From contig NRSV01000002.1 of the NCBI GenBank assembly GCA_002286855.1, forward strand, positions 554,152 to 618,151: 64,000 nucleotides of DNA, given 5' to 3'. Below the pieces are notes generated by a model that saw only the letters and a program-made list of their open reading frames with translations, did no database searches and was not told the origin of the DNA. The stretch comes from Bipolaris cookei (Eukaryota > Ascomycota > Dothideomycetes > Pleosporales > Pleosporaceae). This document shows positions 33,268-44,443 of the stretch, in pieces. A program made the translations under genes and the position numbers. The stretch's first letter is position 1. Each line of letters starts with the position of its first letter.

Positions 33268-34483
33268 ATCACGCTTGAACTTCTTGGGGGGTGCAGCACC
33301 GGAACGAGCAGATTCTTCTACTCGGACCTCGGTTTGATGGGAGTCAACACTGTCTACCTTCCTGTTGTTTGGATAGGCACCGCGTTGGGTGGTGTAGGTC
33401 TCCTTGGAGTAGCTAGCACCGGCGACGATGGGTCGAGTACGTTCACGGAACTGACGCTCAGTGATGTCGAGTTGAGATTGAGTGACGGTGGTGGCAGGGC
33501 CGTGAACAGTGTTGAAGTGTCTGTCGTAGGTTGTGTCCTGGACCTCGACTTTTGAGTGTGAAGAGGAAGGAGGAGGTTGGGATTGGTAGCTGAAGGAAGA
33601 AAGGAAGGTCAGCTTGGGGTTGGGCAAGGAAGAGCTTAGAGGAGGTGAGGGAAAAGTGGGGACTGTATGTCGCTAGGACAACAACAAACAAAACAGGCTA
33701 GCGTGCAGAGGGGGCTGGGTGCCACTAGCGTCAGGGGGCTGGTCTGGTGTGATGATCCGTGCGAAGATGCGCTGGCAAAACAATGGAGCTTACTTACCGG
33801 TCGTGGGATCGTTCAAACTCTACACGGTCCGTACGCTGGGCGTGCTGAGCTTGCTCAGGGTGAGGCTGGGCGTGAGACTGAGCGGCGTGGGACTGGGCGT
33901 GAGAGTGAACGTGCGACTGAACGTGCGACTGAGCGTGCGACTGAACGTGCGACTGAACGTGCGACTGAGCGTGCGACTGAGCGCGTTGCTGCTGGGGCTG
34001 TGCTTGGGCTGGAGCTGGGGCTTGGGGCTGTGCGTAGCGGGTGTGCTCGTGAATATGAACCTCTTCACGGTGCTGAACAGGCGGCTGCTGCTGCTGCTGA
34101 GCGTGGACGTGCTGGTGAGACTCTTGATAGTGGTGTTGCTGAGCAGGCTGGGAACGGCGAATTCGCTCTTGTTCGTAGATGCGAACCTCTTCCTTGACCT
34201 GAGTGTCGTGGCGGCGCCTAGAGCGAGACGAAGAAGAGGATGATGATGATGATGAAGAAGAAGACGAAGATGAGGACGAGGTGGTCGATCTGGGAGGAGG
34301 AGGATGTGGCCGATGGACGGTAGCGGAGAAGGATTCGTGGATTTCTTCGTGACCTTCCCGTCCGTGTGAAGCCTGGTATTCAAGATGTGCTTCTTGTTCT
34401 ACCTGAACACTGGTAGAGTCCTTAACTTCCGCGTTCCGATACGCAGACGGGAAGACACTGAAGGGGATCGGAACCTGCTCGAA
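33268..34483 (-). other. AUG-free open extension of hex1 (leader or non-AUG N-terminus)
   Basis: On the hex1 strand the frame is open from 34483 (just after TAA 34486-34484) to 33798. It splices (GTAAGT at 33797, TTCAG ending 33590) in phase into exon 33589 onward and continues without a stop to the HEX1 ATG: 336 codons. It encodes low-complexity sequence: a Ser run, VKEEVRIYEQERIRR, Gln-rich pieces, and four-residue QSHV/QSHA repeats. There is no ATG anywhere on this strand from about 34911 down to 33268. It is either a long AUG-free leader or an N-terminal extension started at a near-cognate codon or in an exon beyond 34.9 kb. Confidence 0.6.
33913..33984 (-). repeat. six tandem 12-nt repeats in the hex1 extension
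   Basis: Six units of GCGACTGA(A/G)CG(T/C), 72 nt on the plus strand. On the minus strand each encodes QSHV or QSHA. Units differ by one third-position-independent change, so the repeat has expanded at the codon level. Confidence 0.85.
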
Positions 34484-34640
34484 TTAGCACAATTCCTTAT
34501 TTGTTCAAATTGCGGGCGCAGGGAAAACGGCGTACTCGTGCTTCAAAATCCAGTTTGCCGGAGTCTGGTCGTTCTTGCTTGAAAACCCTTCGAACCGTTC
34601 GAAAACAATTCGAAAGGAATCAAGAAAGAACTTCTTGGCT

Positions 34641-34651
34641 CCTTTTTAAGG
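34641..34651 (-). promoter_or_regulatory. TATA-like box of hex1
   Basis: CCTTAAAAAGG on the minus strand, about 155 bp upstream of the start of the open hex1 extension. It is the only clear TATA-like element near the expected 5' end. A transcript starting 30-60 bp downstream would contain no ATG before 33267. Confidence 0.35.
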
Positions 34652-36137
34652 TCTCACGTGGAGAGAATTGGTGATGGGCGATTTTACTCGGGGGGCGCCA
34701 GCTTTGTGGTGTTGACGTGCAGCAGCTTGAAGATGCGCAATTGGATGCAGTAAGCGGGGTGTCGTAGTGGTGGAGGAGAGATGGAGTCAGGAAAACCGAG
34801 GAGGGGATCAAGTAGATTGGCGGTCAGTTAGGCCACTGCTGGGTGTGCCGTCTCGTCTCCGCAGGGTTGTGGAGGCTGGGAAGCTCTTGCAGAGCTGTCC
34901 CAGAGCGGCATGGTCTTGTTTACACCGGGCACTAGCGCGTAGCAGCATCCCCTTTCTTGCCTGTGCCTTGGGCGGACAGACGCCTGGCATCCGTCAATTC
35001 ACGGCCTTTTTGGCACCGAGGCAATTGCTGACGCGCCATTATCCCATTCACGGCTGTTGGCCCGGCGATGCATGGCCCACGATGTCCTACGGTGCCCCAA
35101 GGTGTCGCAATCGCTGCTCTCCGTCGACGCGTTGCTCCACAGGGCTGCCGGGAGCTTCCCCGGCCTGGCTGCAGCACCATTCACCATTCACCATGGACCA
35201 TTGCCGCCAACAGGCCAGCGCGCGAGGGCCGGGCGGTCTTGTATTGCGTGTGCATTTGCAATTGGAGCCCGCCCAGCCTCTGCCATGCGTCATGTCGTCG
35301 ATAATGCGCACATACGCGCCATTTTCAGCTGAGCCTGTCCATGTTGCACCCCAGCCAGCTCTGCATAGCTCCAGCCTCTCCCCAGCCTCCCACTTTTTGG
35401 CGCGTCACCATTGGCTGCCGGCGCGCCCAAGCTGCAGCGCCCAAGCTCTGTGGCTTGCTGTTGATCACGGATCCTTCGGACTGTCACGTGAAAAGCTCTG
35501 CTCAGCTGCTTGCCGCGTGTCCGTGTCCGTGTCCGTGTCTGCGTCTGCGTCTGCGTCTGTGTCTGTCGGTGTCAACAAACAGCACCACCCAGGCGAACCG
35601 TGGTTCTCATGGCCGCATCGTCCATCGTTCCCCCATGGTGTGCGCCCAGCCCTGACATGCAGCACGCGCGGCAGCACCAGTTTCATCACAGTGGCCCGTT
35701 CAGCCCATCGCCACGCCCGCCCAATTGTCGACTCTGTCAATGTCGCTCATGCCTGCCATGCTCTTCTGCTTGTTGCCTGCATGCCAGGATGCTCTCGTGA
35801 ACTGACATGTCGACAGCCCATCCGCAGGGCTGCCCATGGCCGTGCTGCGACGACTTGTCAAAAGTCCGTCTCGTTGCTCCAAAAATCTCCATTTCTCCGA
35901 CTGCTCGTCAGAAAAAACCGGTTTGTCTGGCTGCGTTGTCACTTTTCTTTTTGGTGAGGCGACAGGCCATCCTGGGACGGTAATCATGAGGAGCCGCCGT
36001 GTCCCCCCCCAATAACAACAACAATGTCCAAAGAGCAGCGCCCCCTGCCCGGACTGCTCGGCTTGCCGAAGGCCCGTGTATCAGGTTTCGTCATCGAACT
36101 TGTCTAGATGCATCGGCACATTTGAGTCGTACTGGGC

Positions 36138-36207
36138 TTGTTTGTTTGTTTGTTTGTTTGTTTGTTTGTATGCTTGTATGCTTGTATGCTTGTATGCTTG
36201 TATGTAT
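36138..36207 (+). repeat. (TTTG)n followed by (TATGCTTG)n
   Basis: About eight TTTG units to 36168, then four TATGCTTG units ending in TATGTATG. Both are simple tandem repeats in non-coding DNA. Confidence 0.85.
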
Positions 36208-37577
36208 GTTTGTCCATGTGTTTGCAGGTGGTGGGTTGTGAGTTGCCTCGCTATCCAGTGGAAGCAAGAGCAGACTGCAAGACCCGGAAGCTCTACCCTG
36301 CACCACCTCTCTAGCCCCGCCGTGCCGCACCCTCCAACTTCCCCGGAACAACAAAGCAATAGTGCCATGTATGGATTGCTTACCAACTAACCAATGTCCA
36401 TCTAAGCACGCTTATCATCTTGCACTAGTTTACATGACCTGCGAGGCCTCGCTTCATGCTGTAACACCCGGGCGTAGTTGGTTGCATTAGTGTAGATGGA
36501 AGAATTCCCCATTCGAGCCCGTGGAAAGTTGTTCTATGCACACTTAGCTGCAGATATAACTGATATTTGTTGACTTACCAAGCCATGGAAAAGTGAAAGA
36601 ACGAGTCGACCTTTGGTCGAGTACTATCTCATCAACCATCCATGGAACTCATTCCTCGTTAGTGCTCTTGAATAGCATGCGGGGTTACCAAAGAAATGTC
36701 GGCCGAAAAAAATATCGGTGCAAAGAAAAGTAATCCAATCTATGAGAATATCTTGCTTTTGGGATATAGCAAAAGAAATCTTAACCAAAGAATACGTATT
36801 CTATGTACTTGAGCGAAAGATTGATTATCACGAGTTTACTGTCACACAAGTGAGCGGAAAATACTAGGGTCTCGATATTAATAATACGTAGGCCCTCAAA
36901 ACCAGTAGCAACCGTCTACATCTAGCAATGCGCAATACACCTTGATAAAATCTAATTCAGCAAAGACATTACTAAATATTTGATAACAACAATACATCTA
37001 CACTGTCATGAGCAAAATGTTCATATTATTTGTTCTACACTTATATGTAGCTTGACGTGAAGTACAGACAGCATGACAGAACAGGTTCCCAAACACAACA
37101 ATCACATCATCCTCAAACAAACAGTCGGAAACCAAAACCCTCATTCGTACATCCAAAAGCTAACCAGTCATCTCTTATGCCTTTATTCCTTCTATTCGCA
37201 GTCCCTGTTACTTCCCGTTACTTACAAAAAAAATCTCAAAAAAATACCCAAACTCACAAAACCTTTACTCCAAGACATAGATATACACTCAACCCTCACC
37301 AACAAGATGACTCTACCCTCTTTCCTAACGAGATAAACACTACTTCCCATCTACCCTCTGCCACACAAGCTATTTGGAGAATTCAGTATCAAATCCGTTA
37401 CACTAGACCCACCGAATTCCTCATGAATCACCCCGTTTCCCTTATACACGAGAATGACCAAAAAAAAGTATCTGTCCGTATAAGTAAGGTGACAGCGATC
37501 GGATAGCTCGGAAGCTCTACCCCGCATACAGCAGTGGGCAACCCCCACAATAGGACCAAAGCAGAGAGCATAAGAAG

Positions 37578-37774
37578 AGAACCTTGTACGCACGTAGATA
37601 GGCAAGAATAAGAAGAACTTTTACACACACCTATCTTTTTGGCAACCCTTCTGCATTCGTGCAAACCCTCTTTAGCCCCGCGCGCACATGCTTCGTACCT
37701 TGCTGTTTGCACCTGGTTCATGCTTATGCTAGCTAGCTACAGAGCCCATTCAACAGTATCAGAAAAAAAAGAAC
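37578..37774. repeat. 197-nt direct repeat, copy 1 (left of the N)
   Basis: Runs from AGAACCTTGTACGCACG to the A8 GAAC just before the N at 37775. Matches copy 2 (37776-37972) base for base apart from one difference (CTTTAGCC here, CTTTTGCC there). Confidence 0.9.
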
Positions 37775-37775
37775 N
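37775..37775. other. single undefined base: assembly join
   Basis: The only N in the window, placed exactly between the two copies of the 197-nt repeat. Confidence 0.9.
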
Positions 37776-37972
37776 AGAACCTTGTACGCACGTAGATAGG
37801 CAAGAATAAGAAGAACTTTTACACACACCTATCTTTTTGGCAACCCTTCTGCATTCGTGCAAACCCTCTTTTGCCCCGCGCGCACATGCTTCGTACCTTG
37901 CTGTTTGCACCTGGTTCATGCTTATGCTAGCTAGCTACAGAGCCCATTCAACAGTATCAGAAAAAAAAGAAC
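37776..37972. repeat. 197-nt direct repeat, copy 2 (right of the N)
   Basis: Starts directly after the N. Same length and order as copy 1. This is the signature of two overlapping contig ends set side by side rather than merged. Confidence 0.9.
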
Positions 37973-38119
37973 TAATGAGAGTAAACACAGCAGTCAGTAT
38001 ATCTCCCATCATAGATATCTACAAAGAACAAAGAAAATATACATTAGATAATCAACACTGAACAGTTCCCTCTCCTTTCTTTCTTTAAAAACCCATCATA
38101 TTGAAGACAAACCACTCAT

Positions 38120-38168
38120 GAAGAAGAAGAAGAAGAAGAAGAAGAAGAAGAAGAAGAAGAAGAAGAAA
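38120..38168 (+). repeat. (GAA)n tract
   Basis: About 16 GAA/AAG units. It is complementary to the (CTT)n tract at 38406-38447. Confidence 0.9.
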
Positions 38169-38298
38169 AAGTTCAAACATATAACTCTAGATAGATACAA
38201 AAAAATCATTTAACCTATCTTCTACCAACTCTCGAGAAAGAAAAAAAATAAGGAGAAAAATATATGGAAAAAAGACGTTACCCTATAACAACACCCTT

Positions 38299-38299
<1 letters not shown>

Positions 38300-38340
<41 letters not shown>

Positions 38341-38346
38341 CCCCCC
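38300..38346 (+). repeat. poly-C tract
   Basis: About 38 consecutive C, one T, then a further run of C. It lies between the (GAA)n and (CTT)n tracts. Its true length is uncertain in any assembly. Confidence 0.85.
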
Positions 38347-38405
38347 GGTCGACAAAATTCGGTTCTCGAGAATTTCTTTCAAACATTCACCCAATACAGA
38401 ACTTG

Positions 38406-38447
38406 CTTCTTCTTCTTCTTCTTCTTCTTCTTCTTCTTCTTCTTCTT
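38406..38447 (+). repeat. (CTT)n tract
   Basis: About 14 CTT units, the reverse complement of the (GAA)n tract 240 bp to the left. Confidence 0.9.
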
Positions 38448-38952
38448 TCCCCTAAACCTCACTTCAACAATATGAGACTTACCTGCAAAGTTTCCAGCAT
38501 TCGGTGAAACAAGGAGCGTAAAAGATACTTCAACAATAATTCAGACTGCAGAGACGAATCTCTAAGCAATACCCTTATGCTATCCGTGAGACCCTATACC
38601 CAATACTGGACAAGCACTGCATGTAGTAAGCTCATGTACCTTGGCACTTTATAGACATCACTACCGTTGTTATGTATACAAATCAAACTCAGCTCGCAAA
38701 AAAAAAGTTGTTACAATTAATGACTTCGGTATCACCCTCGCCACTCAATTTTTCATACAGAACCCCAAAATGCAAGGGGCTATAACTATACATCTGAACC
38801 AAGCATGCATCCCCATGCATCCCCATGCATCCCAACATGACCTAATCATAAAAGCCATCCTATCCGTATTATCTTTTCCAATCCCCAATTCCCAACAAAC
38901 CACCCGACTATCCCAAAACCACCCAACCTCAAACCTTCCCAGTCAACCCTTT

Positions 38953-40382
38953 CTAGGCCTTGACCGTACTCCTCTTCATCCCCTTCCTAGCATTCTTCTC
39001 GCGCTCCTTCTCCAAAAACTTGCGCTGCTCCTCGGCGCTCAAGCGTCCCAGTTTGGCATCACGCTGCTCCTTCTTCAGCTTGTCCAGAGCGAGCTTGCGC
39101 TCCTCGGCCTTCTCCTCGTCCTCTGCCTTGCGGATCTTGGCAATCTGCTCCTCGCGCGTCTGCTTGATGCGGCGGAGCGCTTCAGAACGGAAGTGTGCAG
39201 ATGTGGCCAAGAAATCGGGGAGGCGGAGGAAGTACTGGAACAGAGGCATGGTGGTCGTGTAGTCGGATGAGTATTTGAGCGAGAGGTGAAGACGCTTGCG
39301 AGGCTTGGTTTCGTCGAGGCTGCGTCGTGTTAGCTCGGTTTATGTACAGGACGCTGTAAACTTACGTCTTGGGCGCATCAATCGGCTGGTCGGTGACGAT
39401 GATAGCCTCGAAGTTGTCTCCAGCCTGCTCAATGGCCTTGATGAGCTCGGGGGTGAGCAGCATATCCGTAACCTCGGCGCTCTCGCTCATGACGGTGGTC
39501 CATACTGGCAACTTGGCATGATCGCGGGTGGTAGTCAGAGACAAGTCGTACCGGTCCTCACGCATGCGCTTCATCATATCCTTGTGCACGACGGCAAAGA
39601 CAAAGCTGTCAAAAGTGCTGTTGGCAACCTTCTTGGCATCGCCCTGGCCATATGACGGAGCAATCTTGGTCTCACGGCCATCGAACACGTATGCCGTGGC
39701 CTCAATACGCTCGACAGGAGGAGGAAAGCTCTCAAAGAAGAGGGGAAGCATGTTGTCTCCCAGCCACATAAAGGGGTTATAGCCCTTGGAGAACGAAAGC
39801 CTGAAATCGACGAAAGCTACATTCTGGCGTCCGGTCGCATAGGTCTGGAACTCATCGGCCTTCTTCTCCTTGAGCAGGGTATCGACATCCGTAACAGACT
39901 GCTCGGATTGCGGGCGCGTATAGCCGACCTGGGCAAATTCCTGCGTCAGAACAGGGGCGTGTGCCTTGATCCATGTCTTCGCTTTGCTTCGGTTGCGGTT
40001 GGTACCCCAGAGATGAAAAGCAACAAGGAGGAAGAGGAAGGGCAGGATGTACATCTCCAGCTGGAAATCATCTGTGCTTGTGCGCTCCCACACGCGGTAC
40101 CATGCCGTATACGGTCGATTCGCGCCGAGGGATGTGGGAGCCGCCTGCGCTGCGCCGGTGAGAGTTGTAACGGGCGAGATGGCTGCGGGCTTGGGATCAG
40201 GAGCACCGGCATAGTCGGCAAAGTCTGGTGTTGTTAGCAGCATGCGCATATGTTGTTGTGTTGCCGCAATGGCAGGGCGTGCCATTGTGCGGGCAGCGTG
40301 GGGGCTACATACCATCATCACCAGCAGCTGGGGCAGGCATAGGCTTCTGCCCCCCGAAGAGACCCTTGACGAAGTCTGCCAT
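38953..40382 (-). CDS. CCDC47/DUF1682 family ER membrane protein
   Basis: Three exons on the minus strand (40313-40382, 39366-40224, 38953-39319) encode 431 residues. It begins MADFVKGLFGGQKPMP. A single membrane segment lies near residue 85 (LEMYILPFLFLLVAFHLWG), followed by a large cytosolic domain (FVDFRLSFSKGYNPFMWLGDN, PPVERIEATAYVFDGRETK, LPVWTTVMSESAEVTDMLL). The C-terminus is a long basic coiled tail (ALRRIKQTREEQIAKIRKAE to ARKGMKRSTVKA). Human CCDC47 is part of the PAT complex that chaperones multi-pass proteins at the ER translocon and binds ribosomes through a basic tail; the same role is inferred here. Introns of 88 and 46 nt are GT-AG and in phase. Confidence 0.9.
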
Positions 40383-41788
40383 TGCGTTGACAGCTCCCAA
40401 TGAACAGGTGTACGTGGAGTTTTGGCGGGCGCAGGAGGTCTGGGGAAGGATCTCGGCTCGGCTTTAGTCCACTGTTGGCACTGACCTCATTTTACAGGAA
40501 CTAGCCCGTATATGGAGGGGCACAGTTGCGATGTCATTCAAGAGCCTCAAGGCAGCACAATGTCGTCGGTGCCGTGTGCGCGTACTCTTCATCTGAAGTG
40601 GAGTTGATAATATGAGAATATGCATGCTTTTTCCTTGGACTACAAAATAGGAATTGTCGAAATAGTAGTCATTGACTAGACAAGCCCTCTTCCGATACAG
40701 GTCGCATCCGAAAGGCAACATCGCATTGTCTGAGGTCAACTTACCTAGCCAAGCCGAAGAAGACGGAAGTTTTCAACTCAAGTCACTATCACGGTCGGGC
40801 CTAGCTCAATGCAATGTCACCGCTCTGCTTTGTTGCATTCACCTGGACCTGTAAGCTTCGAGAGCGGGAGATGATATCTGAGAACATCAAGACTGGTATG
40901 AGCCGAAAGGCAGAATGCTCTATTGATTCAAATAAAAGAGATGTTGCTGCTCTTTGCAGGTCAAACGCTCGTTGGATGCTTGTACATGGACATGGATGCG
41001 TCTCTCACAGTCTAACCATGCGTAGATATCATGCTCAGATTGTACACTCTAGTTCTTGCCAACCCAGGTCTTGTGTCCCTAGAGAAAACATTAGCGGTAT
41101 TTATACCATAGGTTGTGTCTACACGTACGAAAACAAGACGGCTCATCATGTACATGCTAGCACCAAAGCTGGTGTATAGGAGGACCTTGTAACCGGGGAC
41201 CATCCACTTGCCACGACCCTGTACCAAGCTATGTCAGCAAATATCCTGCCACTATATCGATGCTGGAGGCTGATGCATTCCAATGGCTCCGTCATATGTT
41301 CTTCGTGGTCGCATCATAGCCATGTCATGCTCTCTCTTGTATCCAGGAACGCACCTTCTCCCAGGTCCTCAGCCCGTCGTGCTTTTGGTGTTCGCGCTGC
41401 CAGTGAGGCACGCGGTTCTCGCGCATAACCCAGCTGCCGGCTGTCAGTGTCGAGCTCTGTGTGTCATATCGGGGGCCTCGAAGCGGCCGGTGCCGCGCTC
41501 CCCGCAGCCCAACATGCTGTCCATAGCTCTATCCAAGACGTACCCTGCCATTTTGAAGTGTGTAGATGTGTGTTTGTGTGGTTTGCGGGGGCAATTGGTG
41601 GTTTCGTGGTATGGGCGGTTTCTCTACGTCGCGAGGTCGAACGATCCATCGGCGGAAGAGAGTCGAATGCCAAGGCCCTTGACCCGTTTGGGCACAGCAA
41701 CTTTCCGCATCTTCAGACTTGAGCGTGGGACCGCAAGACGATTGCGGCCGCCAATGGACAAGTATCACCCTCGCATCTTGTCTTGTTG
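40383..41788. other. intergenic between divergent CCDC47-like and PPR genes, no gene seen
   Basis: About 1.4 kb. Open frames on both strands near 41283-41789 overlap each other and lack family features. No promoter element is claimed. Confidence 0.45.
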
Positions 41789-44443
41789 ATGCCACTGGCC
41801 CTCGATAGGCTCCTCGCAAGCCCGTCGGCCTTGCGACTCCTGCGCTCCATTGTCAATGCCTCGGAATTCTCTGCCGCTTGCTCTACAGCCACCAAATGCT
41901 GTTCTGTCTCTCACCACCGCAACTATTCCAACAACATCACGTACCGGACAGGTCCTCTTGCACACCCAAAATGGAAACGCATGAAGGAGGCAGCCCTGGA
42001 AGCAGCGCTACGAGAGTCTGTCCGCGAAGCCCTTCAAAATGACGATGCCAATGACGCAGTCAAACCGACAATCGACATATTCAAGAACCATGCCGTACCT
42101 TTGACCACGCGGGAGGACGATCCTACACAGCTTGCCACTGTTCTTGCATATGAAGAGCGACTCAATGGGGAAGAGGGCGTCCGGAACGTCTGGCGAAGCA
42201 TTCGTTACCACGGCTATTCGCTACCCACTGAGGATACGCCAGATGCCGAATTTCTGTGGGGAACTTTCATAAAGCACCACCAGGTCATAACAAAGGCTGT
42301 GGAGCATGCGGGAGAATTACTCTGCGAAACGGGCAAGATGTTTCCCCCTTTATACAGCTTAGTCATGAGCCATTGGCTTCCTAGGGACCCCAGGGCAGCG
42401 TTGAAATATCACCATGCGCTGGTGAAGAACCTGAACCTCAAGAAACTCCCCTTACGCGAATTGGTTCGGTCAGGTCACTCTACTTTCAAGAATGATGCAT
42501 ACGAAGTCTTGAGGGAGATATATGAGCATAGCAACGAACAGGACCTCTATGACGAAGTGGTACCAGCCTTGATAGACAAACGTGCCATCGCAATAGCACG
42601 CCATTGGCATATGACTTGCACTGATCGCAATGACATGCCTTCAGAGAGTGTCGCATCGCACCCCGTCATTCGCCTCTTTACTGTCGAAGCAATAGCCCGC
42701 AAAATACAGGTCGATGTGACGGGGACGAGGAAGGTTCTGCACAGTGAAAAAACCAAGTACAGTGAGAAGCTCATGCGCCGCTTGTCAGGTCCTGATACTG
42801 CACCCGTTCGATTTGAAGATTCCTTCGTTGCCCGCATGTTCGCAACGCGAACCTTCCCGCCGGCTTCCGTCATACATGGGCTTTCCATGGTGGGGGTGAA
42901 CGAGATTGGACCGCTGGCTGTGCTTACAATGGCTAGACAGACGCAGCCCATCGAAGAGCTCCAAAACAGATTCGAAGAGCTTAGAGCTGCTGGTATCGCT
43001 TTGCAAGGCTGCGTCTTTTCACTGGCTTTGGAGAAGTTTGTTTCGGAGCAGAAGTGGGAGCTGGTGCGTAGCATAATTGAAAGTGACCAGCATCCAGATG
43101 TATTTGGCGATGCTGAGGTGCAGCGGACACTGCTCGACTTCTACCTTGAACAGGGAGATCGATTGCAAGCTCAGCGCACACTCGCTATCCTGACTCTCTT
43201 TCACAACGATCCAAGTCGAGAGTCCTGGAATCTGCTTCTGCAGACTTGTATCACACGTACTGGACCAGAGCATGTTATGGCAGTACTCCAAGACATGCGC
43301 GCTAAGAATATCATGTTGACACCGGAGTCAATCATGGCGATCAAAGGCTTACTGCGTCGACGAAATAGAGGGCGTAGGCCTGTTATTTCCCCCCAAAAGA
43401 CGTACGATGATCTCCGCTTCGTAACACGTACCTTCATGATGATACTTGAGATGGGAATGGGAGCCATCTCTCCGCTCCACTGGCGCGAGATCATTCGCCG
43501 ATTCGGCATGGAGGGCAGGTTGAGAGAGCTACGACGTCTTCTTCTCTGGCTCCTCTGCTGGTACGCGCCCAGGAGCCACCTCCAATTCGCGACACTACCA
43601 AAATCGCCTTTTCTGGAACCAGCGACCACAAAGCTACGTGCTTTTCACCCAGAGCCTAACCGCTATTTTAACTTTCCTGTGGCGGTCACACAACGGCAGA
43701 ACAAACTTCATCCGGCCAGACAAATCTTCCAGCCCTCGCTCATTCAGGGACTTGTCAGATGGGGATTCAAAGCCGGATTGCTCCCCAACGCCACTCTAGA
43801 ACAAAACATACTCAACCCCAGATTCACAAAGAAACACTACCGCCGCCGCTTGCTCGAAAACCATCTCATCGGACGCCTAGGATGGAGTATCGGCCTTCAA
43901 ACCGTAGTCCAACTGCGAGATCTCGGCGTATACGTGCACTACCATACCGTTCTCAAAGTCCTACAAGAACAGTTCGTAATCATGTTCGGCCGGGGTCGAT
44001 CACGCATCAAAGAAAACAGGATAATGGAGCGCGTCAATACCCGTCCCTACGCCCAGTACATCCGTGAAGTCAACAGAATCTGGGGCAGCCCGCTCTTTCG
44101 AGAACCACAGCTCTTTGCCTCGGGAATGGTGCATCATCATATGTGGCATCCGCGTATGCGCAGGAAGATTAATCGTAGGGCTTCCATCAATCTTGTCGAC
44201 ATACTGGGTCCGGATTGGCGAGAGCGGCATAGCGAGTGGCAAGCGATGACGCTCGAGAGCGTTGTGAAAGGCGATGTTGCAGAGTCTTTTGATCATTTGA
44301 AACGCTCTTTTGAGAGGCAAGCTGAAGCTCTGGATCGAGATCCGGAATCTATCCATCATTCTACCGGAAAAGCCATGGATGAGTTGGATGGAGTTGAGAC
44401 GGGTGATGGAAAAAGTATACGCATTACGAAGGTTATGAGATAA
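41789..44443 (+). CDS. mitochondrial PPR-like protein
   Basis: Intronless frame from ATG 41789, 884 residues. The N-terminus is rich in Arg, Ser, Ala and Leu with few acids, consistent with mitochondrial import. Helical-repeat sequence fills the body; the clearest PPR-like unit is SWNLLLQTCITRTGPEHVMA with VLQDMRAKNIMLTPESIMAI near residues 475-520. The C-terminal third is basic and Trp/His-rich (FASGMVHHHMWHPRMRRKIN). PPR proteins bind organellar RNA and act in its stability, processing or translation; which transcript is served here cannot be told. The length fits large fungal PPR regulators, but I do not recognise a specific orthologue. Its 3' end lies 163 bp from the convergent ABM-like gene. 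Confidence 0.75.
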   Translation: MPLALDRLLASPSALRLLRSIVNASEFSAACSTATKCCSVSHHRNYSNNITYRTGPLAHPKWKRMKEAALEAALRESVREALQNDDANDAVKPTIDIFKNHAVPLTTREDDPTQLATVLAYEERLNGEEGVRNVWRSIRYHGYSLPTEDTPDAEFLWGTFIKHHQVITKAVEHAGELLCETGKMFPPLYSLVMSHWLPRDPRAALKYHHALVKNLNLKKLPLRELVRSGHSTFKNDAYEVLREIYEHSNEQDLYDEVVPALIDKRAIAIARHWHMTCTDRNDMPSESVASHPVIRLFTVEAIARKIQVDVTGTRKVLHSEKTKYSEKLMRRLSGPDTAPVRFEDSFVARMFATRTFPPASVIHGLSMVGVNEIGPLAVLTMARQTQPIEELQNRFEELRAAGIALQGCVFSLALEKFVSEQKWELVRSIIESDQHPDVFGDAEVQRTLLDFYLEQGDRLQAQRTLAILTLFHNDPSRESWNLLLQTCITRTGPEHVMAVLQDMRAKNIMLTPESIMAIKGLLRRRNRGRRPVISPQKTYDDLRFVTRTFMMILEMGMGAISPLHWREIIRRFGMEGRLRELRRLLLWLLCWYAPRSHLQFATLPKSPFLEPATTKLRAFHPEPNRYFNFPVAVTQRQNKLHPARQIFQPSLIQGLVRWGFKAGLLPNATLEQNILNPRFTKKHYRRRLLENHLIGRLGWSIGLQTVVQLRDLGVYVHYHTVLKVLQEQFVIMFGRGRSRIKENRIMERVNTRPYAQYIREVNRIWGSPLFREPQLFASGMVHHHMWHPRMRRKINRRASINLVDILGPDWRERHSEWQAMTLESVVKGDVAESFDHLKRSFERQAEALDRDPESIHHSTGKAMDELDGVETGDGKSIRITKVMR

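Larger units (their letters stand above)
34652..38952. other. repeat-rich non-coding region between hex1 and the CCDC47-like gene
   Basis: No convincing gene. 34.7-36 kb is GC-rich; 36.4-38.9 kb is AT-rich. It carries several microsatellites, a poly-C run, one N at 37775 and an exact-type duplication around that N (separate entries). A long plus-strand frame at 34767-35957 looks accidental. Confidence 0.5.

Noticed and set aside
33667..34243. Plus-strand frames opposite the hex1 extension with RLNVRLSV or ERATERAT repeats
   Set aside because: These are the reverse reading of the 12-nt repeat that encodes QSHV/QSHA on the hex1 strand.
34767..35957. 396-codon open frame on the plus strand, divergent from hex1
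   Set aside because: It starts with GTG, is rich in Ser/Arg/Pro/Cys with no domain, and includes a SVSVSVSASASAS stretch made by a simple GTGTCC/TGCGTC repeat. High GC makes stops rare here.
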